In this document: piece by piece, positions 32,351-41,252 of the stretch | Layout of the letters: each line of letters begins with the position of its first letter | Numbering within the stretch: position 1 is the first letter of the stretch | Source: Lutibacter oricola | GTDB taxonomy: Bacteria > Bacteroidota > Bacteroidia > Flavobacteriales > Flavobacteriaceae | Assembly (NCBI RefSeq): GCF_900106565.1 | Contig: NZ_FNNJ01000006.1 | Location: forward strand, 1-64,000 | DNA length: 64,000 nucleotides | Direction of reading: 5' to 3' | Position numbers and translations under genes: made by a program | The notes under the pieces: model-generated | What the model saw: only the letters and a program-made list of their open reading frames with translations | Databases searched by the model: none | What the model was told of the DNA's origin: nothing

Positions 32351-33643
32351 ATGAAATTAGAAAAATCATTAGAATTATACACCAAAGGAAAAAAACATTT
32401 AGTTGGGGCGGTAAATTCACCCGTAAGAGCATTTAAATCTGTTGGTGGAGTTCCAATTTTTATTGATCACGCAAAAGGAAGTAAAATTGTGGATGTAGAT
32501 GGTAATGAGTATATTGATTTTGTACTTTCATATGGTCCAATGATTTTAGGACATAGAAATAGAGTTGTTGAAAAAACAATTGAAAAATATTTAAAAAAAG
32601 GATACACTTTTGGGGCTTCAACAAAAGGTGAAATTATAATGGCTGAACTTGTTTGCGATGCGTTTCCAGGAATGGACAAAGTACGTTTTGTAAATTCTGG
32701 TACCGAGGCTGTTTTAAGTGCTATTCGTTTAGCAAGAGCATATACAGGGCATAATAAAATTATTAAATTTTCAGGTTGTTATCATGGGCATTCAGATGCT
32801 TTATTGGTTGCAGCAGGTTCGGGGTTGGCAACATTAAGTTTACCTGGTAGTAAAGGTGTGCCAGATGAAGCAGTAAAAAATACTTTAATTGCTGAGTTTA
32901 ATAATATTAAAAGTGTTGAAAACCATATTAGAAAAGGTGGTGTTGCAGCTGTAATTATTGAGCCTATTGCAGGTAATATGGGAGTAATTAAACCTGACGC
33001 TAAATTTATTAAACAGTTAAGAGAATTAACAAAAGATAACGATGTATTGTTAATTGCTGATGAGGTAATGACAGGTTTCCGCTCTCAATTTGGTGGGGCT
33101 CAAGAATTATTAGGTTTTGAAGCAGACATAACTTGTTTAGGTAAAGTTGTTGGTGGAGGTTTTCCAGTAGGAGCTTACGGAGCAAGAAATGAAATTATGG
33201 AAATGGTAGCGCCATTAGGAGGTATGTACCAGGCAGGAACTTTATCTGGTAATCCAATAGCAATGGCTTGTGGTATTGCAACCTTAAAAGAATTGAAAAA
33301 ACAAAATCCGTATAAAGATTTTGAAAAAACTGCTGCATTTTTAGAGAGAGAAATGAAATCTGCAGCTAAAGAAAATGGAATTGATTTACAGGTAAATAGA
33401 TTTGGTTCTATGATAAATCCATTTTTTACAAAAGAAAAAGTTGTAGATTTTAAATCAGCGCAAACTAGTGATACTGAAAAGTTTAAAGTATTCTTTTGGA
33501 AAATGATGGAGCATGGAGTGTTTTTACCTCCGTCTCAATTTGAATCTTGGTTTTTAGCTACAGCCATGACAAAAAGAGATATTTATAAAGTAAGATCGGC
33601 AATTAAAATAGCAATGAAAGCTGTTGCAGATAAATATAACTAA
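32351..33643 (+). CDS. hemL: Glutamate-1-semialdehyde 2,1-aminomutase
   Basis: HemL converts glutamate-1-semialdehyde to 5-aminolevulinate with PLP. I place the start at [17 protein letters not shown] (32351; 430 residues, the family norm), because the upstream in-frame extension is translation of a REP-like repeat. Motifs are [57 protein letters not shown] and the PLP lysine in [16 protein letters not shown]. It follows hemB by 92 bp, with the inverted repeat in that gap, and precedes hemE by 7 bp. Confidence 0.98.
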   Translation: MKLEKSLELYTKGKKHLVGAVNSPVRAFKSVGGVPIFIDHAKGSKIVDVDGNEYIDFVLSYGPMILGHRNRVVEKTIEKYLKKGYTFGASTKGEIIMAELVCDAFPGMDKVRFVNSGTEAVLSAIRLARAYTGHNKIIKFSGCYHGHSDALLVAAGSGLATLSLPGSKGVPDEAVKNTLIAEFNNIKSVENHIRKGGVAAVIIEPIAGNMGVIKPDAKFIKQLRELTKDNDVLLIADEVMTGFRSQFGGAQELLGFEADITCLGKVVGGGFPVGAYGARNEIMEMVAPLGGMYQAGTLSGNPIAMACGIATLKELKKQNPYKDFEKTAAFLEREMKSAAKENGIDLQVNRFGSMINPFFTKEKVVDFKSAQTSDTEKFKVFFWKMMEHGVFLPPSQFESWFLATAMTKRDIYKVRSAIKIAMKAVADKYN

Positions 33644-33650
33644 AAAACAA

Positions 33651-34676
33651 ATGATCAAAAACGATTTATTTTTAAGAGCATTAAAGGGAGAAACCGTAGA
33701 GCGACCTCCAGTTTGGATGATGCGTCAGGCAGGAAGATATTTACCTGAATTTATAGCAATTCGTGAGAAGTACGACTTTTTTACACGTTGTAGAACTCCA
33801 GAATTAGCATCGGAAATAACAGTGCAACCAATTAGAAGATATGGAATGGATGCAGCTATTTTATTTTCTGATATTTTGGTAATTCCACAAGCAATGAATA
33901 TTGAGGTTGAAATGAAGCCTGGAGTTGGTCCTTGGTTACCAAACCCAGTTCGTACTCAACAAGATGTAGATAATGTAATTGTACCTGATATTGATGAAAC
34001 TTTAGGTTACGTAATGGAAGCTATTAAAGCTACCAAAGAACTATTGAATGACGAAATTCCTTTAATTGGTTTTGCAGGTTCTCCTTGGACTATTTTATGC
34101 TATTGTGTGCAAGGTCAAGGTTCTAAAAACTTCGATAAAGCAAAAGAATTTTGTTTTACACAACCAGTTGCAGCGCACACATTATTGCAAAAAATAACTG
34201 ATACAACTATTGCTTATTTAAAGAAAAAAGTAAAAGCAGGTGTTAATGCTGTTCAAGTTTTTGATTCTTGGGGAGGAATGTTATCACCAACTGATTATCA
34301 AGAATTTTCTTGGCAATATATCAATCAAATTATTGAAGCGTTGAAAGATGATGCTCCAGTAATTGCTTTTGGCAAAGGTTGTTGGTTTGCATTGGATAAA
34401 ATGTCAAATTCAAATGCTTCGGCTTTAGGTGTAGATTGGACAGTTTCTCCAAAGGTTGCAAGAGAATTAACAGGAAATAAAATTACGTTACAAGGTAATT
34501 TTGATCCAGTTCGTTTATTATCGCCTCCAAAAGTAATTAAGAAAATGGTGCGCCAAATGATTGATGAATTTGGAAAAGATAAATACATTGTAAATTTAGG
34601 TCACGGAATTTTACCTCATATTCCATTAGATAATGCGAAAGCATTTATTGATGCAGTTAAGGAGTATAAAAGTTAG
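33651..34676 (+). CDS. hemE: Uroporphyrinogen decarboxylase
   Basis: HemE removes four carboxyl groups from uroporphyrinogen III to give coproporphyrinogen III. The start is at [14 protein letters not shown] (33651; 341 residues); the longer frame overlaps hemL and lacks support. Signatures are [58 protein letters not shown] and [13 protein letters not shown]. The key Arg and Asp residues of the two signature motifs are present. It lies 7 bp after hemL, and hemN follows after 69 bp that contain a short tandem repeat. Confidence 0.97.
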   Translation: MIKNDLFLRALKGETVERPPVWMMRQAGRYLPEFIAIREKYDFFTRCRTPELASEITVQPIRRYGMDAAILFSDILVIPQAMNIEVEMKPGVGPWLPNPVRTQQDVDNVIVPDIDETLGYVMEAIKATKELLNDEIPLIGFAGSPWTILCYCVQGQGSKNFDKAKEFCFTQPVAAHTLLQKITDTTIAYLKKKVKAGVNAVQVFDSWGGMLSPTDYQEFSWQYINQIIEALKDDAPVIAFGKGCWFALDKMSNSNASALGVDWTVSPKVARELTGNKITLQGNFDPVRLLSPPKVIKKMVRQMIDEFGKDKYIVNLGHGILPHIPLDNAKAFIDAVKEYKS

Positions 34677-34711
34677 ATTTTTAGAATTGAGATGGCAGTA
34701 TTGAGAAGTGT

Positions 34712-34744
34712 CTCACTACTCATTTCTCACTACTCACTACTAAT
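34712..34744. repeat. Short tandem repeat (CTCACTACT type) between hemE and hemN
   Basis: CTCACTACT occurs three times between 34711 and 34741, the first two units spaced by a few bases and the last two directly overlapping. It does not code for anything convincing and disturbs only the intergenic gap. Confidence 0.7.
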
Positions 34745-34745
34745 T

Positions 34746-36104
34746 ATGAAAAATTTAATTCAAAAATATAATATTCCAGGTCCAAGATATACCAGTTATC
34801 CAACGGTGCCATTTTGGGATAAAGAAGGAATTGCTCAGCAAGATTGGGAGCGTACAGTAAAAAAATCTTTTGACGAAAGTAATGAAGCTGAAGGTATAAG
34901 TTTATACATTCACTTACCTTTTTGTGAGAGTTTATGTACGTTTTGTGCTTGTCATAAAAAAATTACAAAGCGTCACGAAGTTGAACAGCCATATATTGAA
35001 ACTTTATTAAAAGAGTGGGATTTATATTGTGATTTGTTGGTTGAACGACCAAAAATTAGAGAAATTCATTTAGGTGGTGGAACACCAACATTCTTTTCTT
35101 CTGAAAATTTAAAAAAGTTAATTAACGGAATTTTTAAAAGAGCCGATAAGTTTGAAACTTTTGATTTTAGTTACGAAGGTCATCCAAATCACACTTCAAA
35201 AGAGCAATTACAAACATTATTTGATTTAGGTTCAAGACGTAATAGTTTTGGAATTCAAGATTATGATCCAGTTGTTCAAAAAGCAATTCATAGAGTTCAA
35301 AGTTTTGAGCAAGTAAAACGTGTAAACGATTTGTCTAGAGAAATTGGTTATACATCAATTAGTCACGATTTAATTTTTGGATTACCTTTTCAAACCGAAG
35401 AAAGCATAAGAAATACTATTAAAAATACCATTGCGTTAAAACCAGATAGAATAGCGTATTACAGTTATGCACACGTGCCTTGGATTAAAGGTGTTGGACA
35501 GCGTGGTTTTGATGAAAATGATTTGCCAAAAGATAATGAAAAACGTCATTTATACGAATTAGGAAAACAATTGTTTTTTGATAATGGTTATGTAGAAGTT
35601 GGTATGGATCATTTTGCGTTACCAACCGATTCTTTACATAAAGCAATGGAATCTAAAAAGTTGCATAGAAACTTTATGGGGTATACTGCTGGTAAAACAG
35701 AACTAATGATTGGTTTAGGTATGTCTTCAATCAGTGATTCTTGGTATGCATTTGCTCAAAATGAAAAAACAGTTGAAGCATATACGGAAAAAGTGAACAA
35801 TGGAATTATTCCAATATTTAGAGGTCATTTGTTAACTGATACAGATTTAATTATTAGAAAACACATTTTAAATTTAATGTGTAATCTAGAAACTGAATGG
35901 AAAATAGGTTTAGATACTAAAGTAAAAGCTGAAATTATTGAGCGATTGCAAGAAATTATTGATGATGGTTTAATTGAAGTTTCTGAAAATAAAATTACAG
36001 TTAAAGAAGAAGGAAGAATGTTTGTGAGAAACGTTTGTATGGCCTTTGATCTAAGATTAATTGATAATAAACCAGGTACTAGAGTGTTTTCTATGACAAT
36101 TTAA
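34746..36104 (+). CDS. hemN: Oxygen-independent coproporphyrinogen III dehydrogenase
   Basis: A radical-SAM enzyme that decarboxylates coproporphyrinogen III to protoporphyrinogen IX without oxygen. The start at MKNLIQKYNIPGPRYTSYP (34746) gives 452 residues, the normal HemN size; the upstream extension is repeat-derived. The Fe-S motif is HLPFCESLCTFCACHKK (CxxxCxxC plus the fourth conserved Cys of true HemN). GGGTPTFF and FGLPFQTEESI follow, and the C-terminal domain has GLGMSSISDSW and IFRGHLLTDTDLIIR, as in genuine HemN rather than HemW. It is the last gene of the heme unit, and a terminator follows. No oxygen-dependent hemF is in the window. Confidence 0.95.
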   Translation: MKNLIQKYNIPGPRYTSYPTVPFWDKEGIAQQDWERTVKKSFDESNEAEGISLYIHLPFCESLCTFCACHKKITKRHEVEQPYIETLLKEWDLYCDLLVERPKIREIHLGGGTPTFFSSENLKKLINGIFKRADKFETFDFSYEGHPNHTSKEQLQTLFDLGSRRNSFGIQDYDPVVQKAIHRVQSFEQVKRVNDLSREIGYTSISHDLIFGLPFQTEESIRNTIKNTIALKPDRIAYYSYAHVPWIKGVGQRGFDENDLPKDNEKRHLYELGKQLFFDNGYVEVGMDHFALPTDSLHKAMESKKLHRNFMGYTAGKTELMIGLGMSSISDSWYAFAQNEKTVEAYTEKVNNGIIPIFRGHLLTDTDLIIRKHILNLMCNLETEWKIGLDTKVKAEIIERLQEIIDDGLIEVSENKITVKEEGRMFVRNVCMAFDLRLIDNKPGTRVFSMTI

Positions 36105-36131
36105 ATTTTTATAAAACTATATTATTTTAAG

Positions 36132-36156
36132 CCGAACTTTTGTTCGGTTTTTTTTT
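36132..36156 (+). terminator. Terminator of the heme operon
   Basis: The hairpin CCGAACTTTTGTTCGG (36132-36147) is followed by nine T's, 27 bp after the hemN stop. Confidence 0.92.
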
Positions 36157-36348
36157 GAATTATTGTTTAAACAGATTTTTTAGTGATATTTAGATTTGTT
36201 GTTGATTGTGTAAAAAGAGGTTTGTTTTTGGTTTAAATTTAAATTTAATTCATAAATAAACGCAAAACAGGTAGAATAATATAAAATAATATGAAGTTTG
36301 TATTTAATTATATATAGCCTGAAATTAAAAAATGGGCTATATTTTTTG

Positions 36349-36356
36349 TAAGTTTG
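36349..36356 (+). promoter_or_regulatory. -7 box of the E2 gene
   Basis: TAAGTTTG matches TAnnTTTG and lies 22 bp before the ATG at 36379. Confidence 0.5.
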
Positions 36357-36378
36357 CAGCTCTAAAATAAATAACATT

Positions 36379-37692
36379 ATGTCAAAATTTGAAGTAAAAC
36401 TTCCTAAAATGGGTGAAAGTGTTGCAGAAGCAACAATAACAGCTTGGTTAAAAAATGTTGGGGATAGTGTTGAAATGGATGAAGCAGTTGTAGAAATAGC
36501 TACAGATAAAGTAGATTCTGAGGTTCCATGTGAAGTTGAAGGGAAAGTTGTTGAAATTTTATTTGAGGTAGATGACGTTGTAAAAGTTGGCGAAACTATT
36601 GCAATAATTGAAACGGATGAAGAGGTTGAAGAAGCTACTGTGGCTGCTAATATTGTTGAGGAAGTTGAAGAAGTTGAGGTTTTAGAAAAAGAGGTACAGC
36701 AATTAATTGAAGAACCTGTAATAGAGAAAATATCAAGTACCGGTAAATTTTATTCACCTTTGGTTAGAAATATAGCTAAAGAGGAAGGAATTTCAATGGA
36801 TGAATTAGAAAGCATTGTTGGGACAGGTAAAGATGATAGAGTTACAAAGGATGATATATTAAATTATATTGAAAGTGGAAGAAAGCCTGTTGCTGAAGTG
36901 CAAAAGGTAGCTGAAGTTAAAACTCCAATTCAAAAAATACAAAAAGAAACTGTAAAAGTAGCTACGCCAGTCTCGGTAAACGGAGAAGATGAAATTATTG
37001 AAATGAGTAGAATGGGTAAATTGGTAGCTCATCATATGGTTCAATCAGTTCAAACATCTGCACATGTTCAATCGTTTATTGAGGTAGATGTAACTAATAT
37101 TGTTAAATGGAGAAATAGAGTAAAAGATGATTTTTTTGCACGTGAAGGACAAAAAATTACTTTTACACCAATTTTTATGCAAGCTATTGCGCAAGCTATA
37201 AAACAGTATCCAATGATTAATATTTCAGTTGATGGTGATAAAATTATTAAACGAAAATCAATAAATCTTGGTATGGCTGCAGCTTTACCTGATGGGAATT
37301 TAATTGTTCCGGTAATTAAAAATGCTGATATGTTGAATTTAGTTGGAATGACAAAATCTGTCAATGATTTAGCGGTTAGAGCTAAAAACAACCAATTAAA
37401 GCCAGATGAAATTCAGGGAGGAACTTATACAGTAACTAATGTTGGTAGTTTTGGAAGTGTTTTTGGAACTCCAATAATAAATCAGCCTCAAGTTGCAATT
37501 TTAGCTTTAGGAGCTGTACGTAAAGTACCAGCAGTTATTGAAACACCAGATGGAGATTTTATAGGTATTCGTCATAAAATGTTTATTTCACATTCTTATG
37601 ATCATCGTGTAGTTAATGGTGCTTTAGGTGGAATGTTTATTAAAACAGTAAAAGAAATATTAGAAAGTTGGGATGTAAAAGCTAGCCACTAA
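36379..37692 (+). CDS. 2-oxoacid dehydrogenase complex E2 (dihydrolipoyl acyltransferase)
   Basis: A 437-residue E2 core subunit. The lipoyl domain covers residues 1-78 with the lipoylated lysine in EIATDKVDSEVP (Lys44). A Glu/Val-rich linker follows, then a peripheral subunit-binding domain (about 127-167, SPLVRNIAKEEGISMDELESI), a second linker, and the catalytic acyltransferase domain (about 210-437) with the active-site motif SHSYDHRVVNGALGG. E1 and E3 are not adjacent. The EIATDKVDSEVP lipoyl motif is most often seen in branched-chain 2-oxoacid E2 (bkdB-like) of this phylum, but the substrate cannot be fixed without the partner genes. A palindromic terminator follows. Confidence 0.93.
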   Translation: MSKFEVKLPKMGESVAEATITAWLKNVGDSVEMDEAVVEIATDKVDSEVPCEVEGKVVEILFEVDDVVKVGETIAIIETDEEVEEATVAANIVEEVEEVEVLEKEVQQLIEEPVIEKISSTGKFYSPLVRNIAKEEGISMDELESIVGTGKDDRVTKDDILNYIESGRKPVAEVQKVAEVKTPIQKIQKETVKVATPVSVNGEDEIIEMSRMGKLVAHHMVQSVQTSAHVQSFIEVDVTNIVKWRNRVKDDFFAREGQKITFTPIFMQAIAQAIKQYPMINISVDGDKIIKRKSINLGMAAALPDGNLIVPVIKNADMLNLVGMTKSVNDLAVRAKNNQLKPDEIQGGTYTVTNVGSFGSVFGTPIINQPQVAILALGAVRKVPAVIETPDGDFIGIRHKMFISHSYDHRVVNGALGGMFIKTVKEILESWDVKASH

Positions 37693-37711
37693 TCAAAAAA
37701 TAATAGTATAA

Positions 37712-37741
37712 AAAAAGCTTCACAATTGTGAAGCTTTTTTA
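37712..37741 (+). terminator. Terminator after E2
   Basis: The perfect palindrome AGCTTCACAATTGTGAAGCT lies within A and T runs. Confidence 0.92.
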
Positions 37742-37822
37742 TTTTAAAAAATTTAGTAATTATAAGTTGTAACAAAACTATATTAAGTGTTACTTATAGT
37801 TATAATAATTAAAAATAATGTT

Positions 37823-38077
37823 ATGAAAAGTACATGGTTAGCTACCTATGAGAATGTTGAAATTAAAGTTATGAATTCTTGGTTTCACGGAGAAAAAATG
37901 TTGGTAAACGGAGAAGTTCAAGATGAAAGATTTGGAGCTTTTTCTTCAAATTTAACAGGGCATTTAATAGATTCAAAAGGAGAACGTAAAAATATTAAAG
38001 CAAATTTAGGAGGTAGTTTTTCTATCCACTGCAATATTTTTGTAGATGATAAAAAAATGGAAGTAAATAAAATATAA
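37823..38077 (+). CDS. Small protein of unknown function (84 aa)
   Basis: An 84-residue soluble protein starting MKSTWLATYENVEIKVMNSW. A longer frame from 37787 would add a hydrophobic run without support, so I use the ATG at 37823. No signal peptide or transmembrane helix is visible in the chosen form. It has several beta-strand-like stretches and short motifs such as HGEKMLVNGEVQDERFG, FSSNLTGHLIDSKGERKNIKANLGG and CNIFVDDKKME. I do not recognise the family. It has its own terminators on both sides, so it is a monocistronic gene between E2 and a convergent metal-binding gene. Codon use resembles the neighbours. Confidence 0.75.
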   Translation: MKSTWLATYENVEIKVMNSWFHGEKMLVNGEVQDERFGAFSSNLTGHLIDSKGERKNIKANLGGSFSIHCNIFVDDKKMEVNKI

Positions 38078-38080
38078 TAA

Positions 38081-38108
38081 AAAAGCCTCGAAATTGCGAG
38101 GCTTTTTT
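38081..38108. terminator. Bidirectional terminator
   Basis: The stem GCCTCG/CGAGGC (38085-38090 with 38097-38102) has flanking A and T runs, between the convergent small-protein and HMA genes. Confidence 0.88.
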
Positions 38109-38112
38109 ATTT

Positions 38113-38469
38113 CTAATGTCCATATTCTGGTTTCTCTCTATTATATTTACAGCAATGATGTAAGTTGTTGTATGCTTCATCAGTAGCTTTTACCTTTTTA
38201 GTATCATGGCCAACTGCAGCTATGTTTTTATGAATAGTTAATTCATCTAATTTTCGTTGATCATAAATAACAGAAAGTTGGTGTGTTTCAATACTCCAAC
38301 TGCAAAATTTTACACCTTTAGTTTTTAGGGTAGCTTTTTCAATTCTGTCTTTACACATTTCGCAAACACCATTTACTTCAAATGAAGTACGTGCATTTTT
38401 CTTTTTTTCTTGAGCTTGTGTAGAAATACTAATAAAAAGTATTCCAATAATTAATAATATTTTTTTCAT
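38113..38469 (-). CDS. Exported heavy-metal-associated (HMA) domain protein
   Basis: A 118-residue secreted protein with a signal peptide (about residues 1-20, ending TQAQ) and an HMA fold: SFEVNGVCEMCKDRIEKA, with the metal-binding CxxC pair Cys36/Cys39, then GVKFCSWSIETHQLSVIYD. The C terminus adds a further potential metal site, NLHHCCKY. It is likely to bind copper(I) or a similar soft metal in the periplasm. It lies 9 bp after a TonB receptor and near a Cys-rich membrane protein, in the same orientation, as a metal-handling group. Metal identity is inferred from the HMA family and not from a selective motif. Confidence 0.9.
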   Translation of the reverse strand: MKKILLIIGILFISISTQAQEKKKNARTSFEVNGVCEMCKDRIEKATLKTKGVKFCSWSIETHQLSVIYDQRKLDELTIHKNIAAVGHDTKKVKATDEAYNNLHHCCKYNREKPEYGH

Positions 38470-38478
38470 AATTTATGT

Positions 38479-40707
38479 TTATTCAATGTTAAATCTAATT
38501 CCTGTAAAATAATTTGCTCCTAGTATAGGCGAATATACTAAACTTGTGTCAAAATTTGTACCAAAAGGATTATCGGCTCCTAAAATTGGAATTTGTTGTT
38601 TTCTATTTGTTAAATTCTCACCACCAATATACCATTCAAATTTAGGTGAAAATACTTTGGTAATTTGAGCATTCATTATGCTGTTACTATTAGAAAACTC
38701 ACCTTGTTGGTATATGGTGTTATATATACTTGTATCTGGTATTCGTTGTTTACTTTGCCAATTGTAAGTGTAATCAAACTTCCAATTTCCACCTTTTTCA
38801 TTTTGATGGGTTTGAAACCCAAGATTGGTAAAGAACCTGTTTTTAGCCTGCAAAGGAGCTTGTTTAACACCAGAAATATAATTGTTTTCTATGTTTTGGT
38901 ATTTGTAGGCTGTTCTAATTGTAAAGTGTGTAAATGGGCTATAATTAATTTCAGCTTGAAAACTAGTAGCATTACTATTTGTGGTGTTATTATAAAATGA
39001 AATTTGTGATGGGTTTTCCCAATCTACAACTATTTGTTGGTCAAAATCTGTTTGATAATAGTCAAAAGTAATATCACCTTTTCTATTAAATAAATTAAAT
39101 TTCTGATTGAATGAAACTCCATAATTCCAAGCAATCTCAGGTTTTAAACCATAAAAATCGCCATTATTAGCTACAATATTAATAGTTCTGTTGGTGCCAA
39201 AAAGTTTCTGGTTTTCAGCAAAAATAGAAGTGCTTCGTTTTCCTCTTCCACCAGATAATCTTAGAGTTCCTGTTTCCCAAGGAGTGTATTTAATGTGTAG
39301 CCTTGGAGTTATAAAAGTTTCTAATAAATTATGATGGTCTATTCTAATTCCTGCAGATAGACTTAAGTTATCTAAATTGTCATAATTATATTCAAAAAAA
39401 ACGCCAATTGATTTTTCATTTCTAACATAAGAGTTTGTTAAAACTAATTCATCAAAATCATCATAAGTTGTACTAATACCTGTGCTAATTTTATTTTTTG
39501 TGTTTGAAATAATAGAGTTGTAAATAAAGTTAGCGTATAAACTTTGGTGTTTAATATTGTAATCTTTTAATCCGAAATAAGAGTTTTGTTTATGATTGCT
39601 ATATGACATTTGAAGGCCGAAAGTTTTATAAGGCATATCAGGAAATACATAGCCTATTTTTGCTGAAGTTTCAAAGCGTTCGGTGTCAATTTCGCTTCCC
39701 CAATAAGTAGTTGTTTTTTTATGAATATCTGGGTTAAATTCAACTTCACCACTTTGCTTACTATCTGTTAAATAACGAAAGTTAATAAAGCTTACCCAAC
39801 CTTTTTCTGTATTGGTATATTGCCACCTGTTCATAACATTAACTTGTTTCATTAGAGGAGCATCGATAAAATTATCATTATTGTTGTCTATTTTATTGTC
39901 TCTTAAATTCCCATGAATATATAAACCAGTGTTCCATTTGTCTGATACTTTTTGATTTATATGAGTATTTAATTCTAATCTACCGTTAATGGCACCATAT
40001 GCATTTACAAATAATTTACTATCTGTTAATGGTTTTACCAATTCAGCATTTATTTGTCCTGTAATACTTTCGTAGCCGTTAATTACGCTTCCTGCACCTT
40101 TAGTAATTTGAATACTTTCTACCCAAGTTCCTGGAGTAAATGTTAACCCAAAATTTTGAGCTGCTCCTCTAATATTAGGAATGTTTTCTTGTACTATTTG
40201 AATATATGGGCTTTGTAAACCTAACATTTTAATTTGTTTGGTTCCAGTTAGAGCATCTGTAAAGTTTACATCAATTGAAGGGTTTGTTTCAAAGCTTTCT
40301 GCTAGATTACAACATGCGGCTTTTAATAATTCACCTTTGTTAACATTTATTACATTTTGTAATACGTATGACGATCTATGTGAACTTTGTTTTCGGCTTT
40401 TAACAGTAACTGTGTCTAATTCGTTTTCTGCAGTTAAAACAATAGTTAAAGTATTCTGGTTTTGAATAACAGTTTCTTTTGTTTTATAACCAATGTAACT
40501 TGCTACAAGAAGATGTGTGCTTTTAATAAGGTTAATTTCAAATTTACCATTTTCATCAGTTGTAGCTCCAATAGATGTGTTTTTCCAATAAACATTTACA
40601 CCAAAAATAGGCGTGTTATTACTGTCTAGTACGGTTCCTTTAATTTTAGTTTGCGAAAATACTACTAAAGGAAATAGTATTAACATAAGAATTATGTGTT
40701 TTTTCAT
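38479..40707 (-). CDS. TonB-dependent outer-membrane receptor (metal-linked type)
   Basis: A 742-residue TonB-dependent transporter. It has a signal peptide (about 1-18, VVFSQ), a carboxypeptidase-D regulatory-like domain (about 20-105), a plug domain (about 115-220), and a beta-barrel ending in IRFNIE. The plug starts with KGELLKAACCNLAESFETNPSIDVNF, where the CC pair and following stretch mark a subgroup that occurs next to HMA proteins. It has no CxxxM/HxM copper motif like the receptor at 60249. The next gene is an HMA protein (9 bp) and the gene before it is a HYC_CC_PP-like protein. Copper or another soft metal is a reasonable guess for the substrate, but nothing in the sequence proves it. 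Confidence 0.9.
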   Translation of the reverse strand: MKKHIILMLILFPLVVFSQTKIKGTVLDSNNTPIFGVNVYWKNTSIGATTDENGKFEINLIKSTHLLVASYIGYKTKETVIQNQNTLTIVLTAENELDTVTVKSRKQSSHRSSYVLQNVINVNKGELLKAACCNLAESFETNPSIDVNFTDALTGTKQIKMLGLQSPYIQIVQENIPNIRGAAQNFGLTFTPGTWVESIQITKGAGSVINGYESITGQINAELVKPLTDSKLFVNAYGAINGRLELNTHINQKVSDKWNTGLYIHGNLRDNKIDNNNDNFIDAPLMKQVNVMNRWQYTNTEKGWVSFINFRYLTDSKQSGEVEFNPDIHKKTTTYWGSEIDTERFETSAKIGYVFPDMPYKTFGLQMSYSNHKQNSYFGLKDYNIKHQSLYANFIYNSIISNTKNKISTGISTTYDDFDELVLTNSYVRNEKSIGVFFEYNYDNLDNLSLSAGIRIDHHNLLETFITPRLHIKYTPWETGTLRLSGGRGKRSTSIFAENQKLFGTNRTINIVANNGDFYGLKPEIAWNYGVSFNQKFNLFNRKGDITFDYYQTDFDQQIVVDWENPSQISFYNNTTNSNATSFQAEINYSPFTHFTIRTAYKYQNIENNYISGVKQAPLQAKNRFFTNLGFQTHQNEKGGNWKFDYTYNWQSKQRIPDTSIYNTIYQQGEFSNSNSIMNAQITKVFSPKFEWYIGGENLTNRKQQIPILGADNPFGTNFDTSLVYSPILGANYFTGIRFNIE

Positions 40708-40780
40708 TTTTAGATTCTAAGTAATTGATAATTAGTCAGCCTTTTAGGATGACATTATTTTTAATTAAATAGAATACTAA

Positions 40781-41197
40781 TCAAATAAGAAATGATTGGA
40801 ATAAAACTTGCCTGTTTTGTGTTATTTTGGGCAGTAATAAGTTTGCGTAAAACTTATTTGAAGTGGTTAGTTTAGTTGCTTTTTTTATAAATGTAGAATA
40901 AAATGAAGCTATAAAAATAACTTGGCTTTTTTTAATTTTAACTACTTCGTTTGAGTCAAAATGTAAAGGTTCTTTTTCTGCCGACTCATTTTTACAGCAA
41001 TCTTCAGCTGAAAAATTCAAGCTATCGGTTTTGGAAGATTTTATAACCACATCACAGCAATCATCTACAGTTTCATAATTTGAAACATCAACTAAATTAC
41101 CACCACAAAAATGCTTGTATACCGAAAACGACGTTGTAGATAGCATAAGAATTGCTACCATACATACGGCTAATATTTTTCGGATATAAGTGTTCAT
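40781..41197 (-). CDS. HYC_CC_PP-like Cys-rich protein
   Basis: A 138-residue protein with an N-terminal hydrophobic signal/anchor (about 7-25). It has a cysteine pattern typical of the small HYC_CC_PP proteins found next to metal TonB receptors: KHFCGGNL, then DDCCDV and EDCCKN. The end, VLFQSFLI, is also family-like, although the usual PP pair is replaced by LLLPKI. The CC pairs could bind metal in the periplasm. It lies about 70 bp before the TonB receptor on the same strand. Function unknown; context with an HMA protein suggests copper or related metal handling. Confidence 0.8.
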   Translation of the reverse strand: MNTYIRKILAVCMVAILMLSTTSFSVYKHFCGGNLVDVSNYETVDDCCDVVIKSSKTDSLNFSAEDCCKNESAEKEPLHFDSNEVVKIKKSQVIFIASFYSTFIKKATKLTTSNKFYANLLLPKITQNRQVLFQSFLI

Positions 41198-41252
41198 TTG
41201 TTTTGCAAAGTTACAATTTAGAATTAATATAAATAGTTAAAATTAAAATAAA

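Noticed and set aside
36180-36377. 65-codon minus-strand ORF upstream of the E2 gene
   Set aside because: Low-complexity AT-rich translation covering the E2 promoter region; no start context or family likeness.
37762-37795. Loose inverted repeat before the 84-residue protein gene
   Set aside because: The pairing is short and broken by a bulge; in such AT-rich DNA this is expected by chance.
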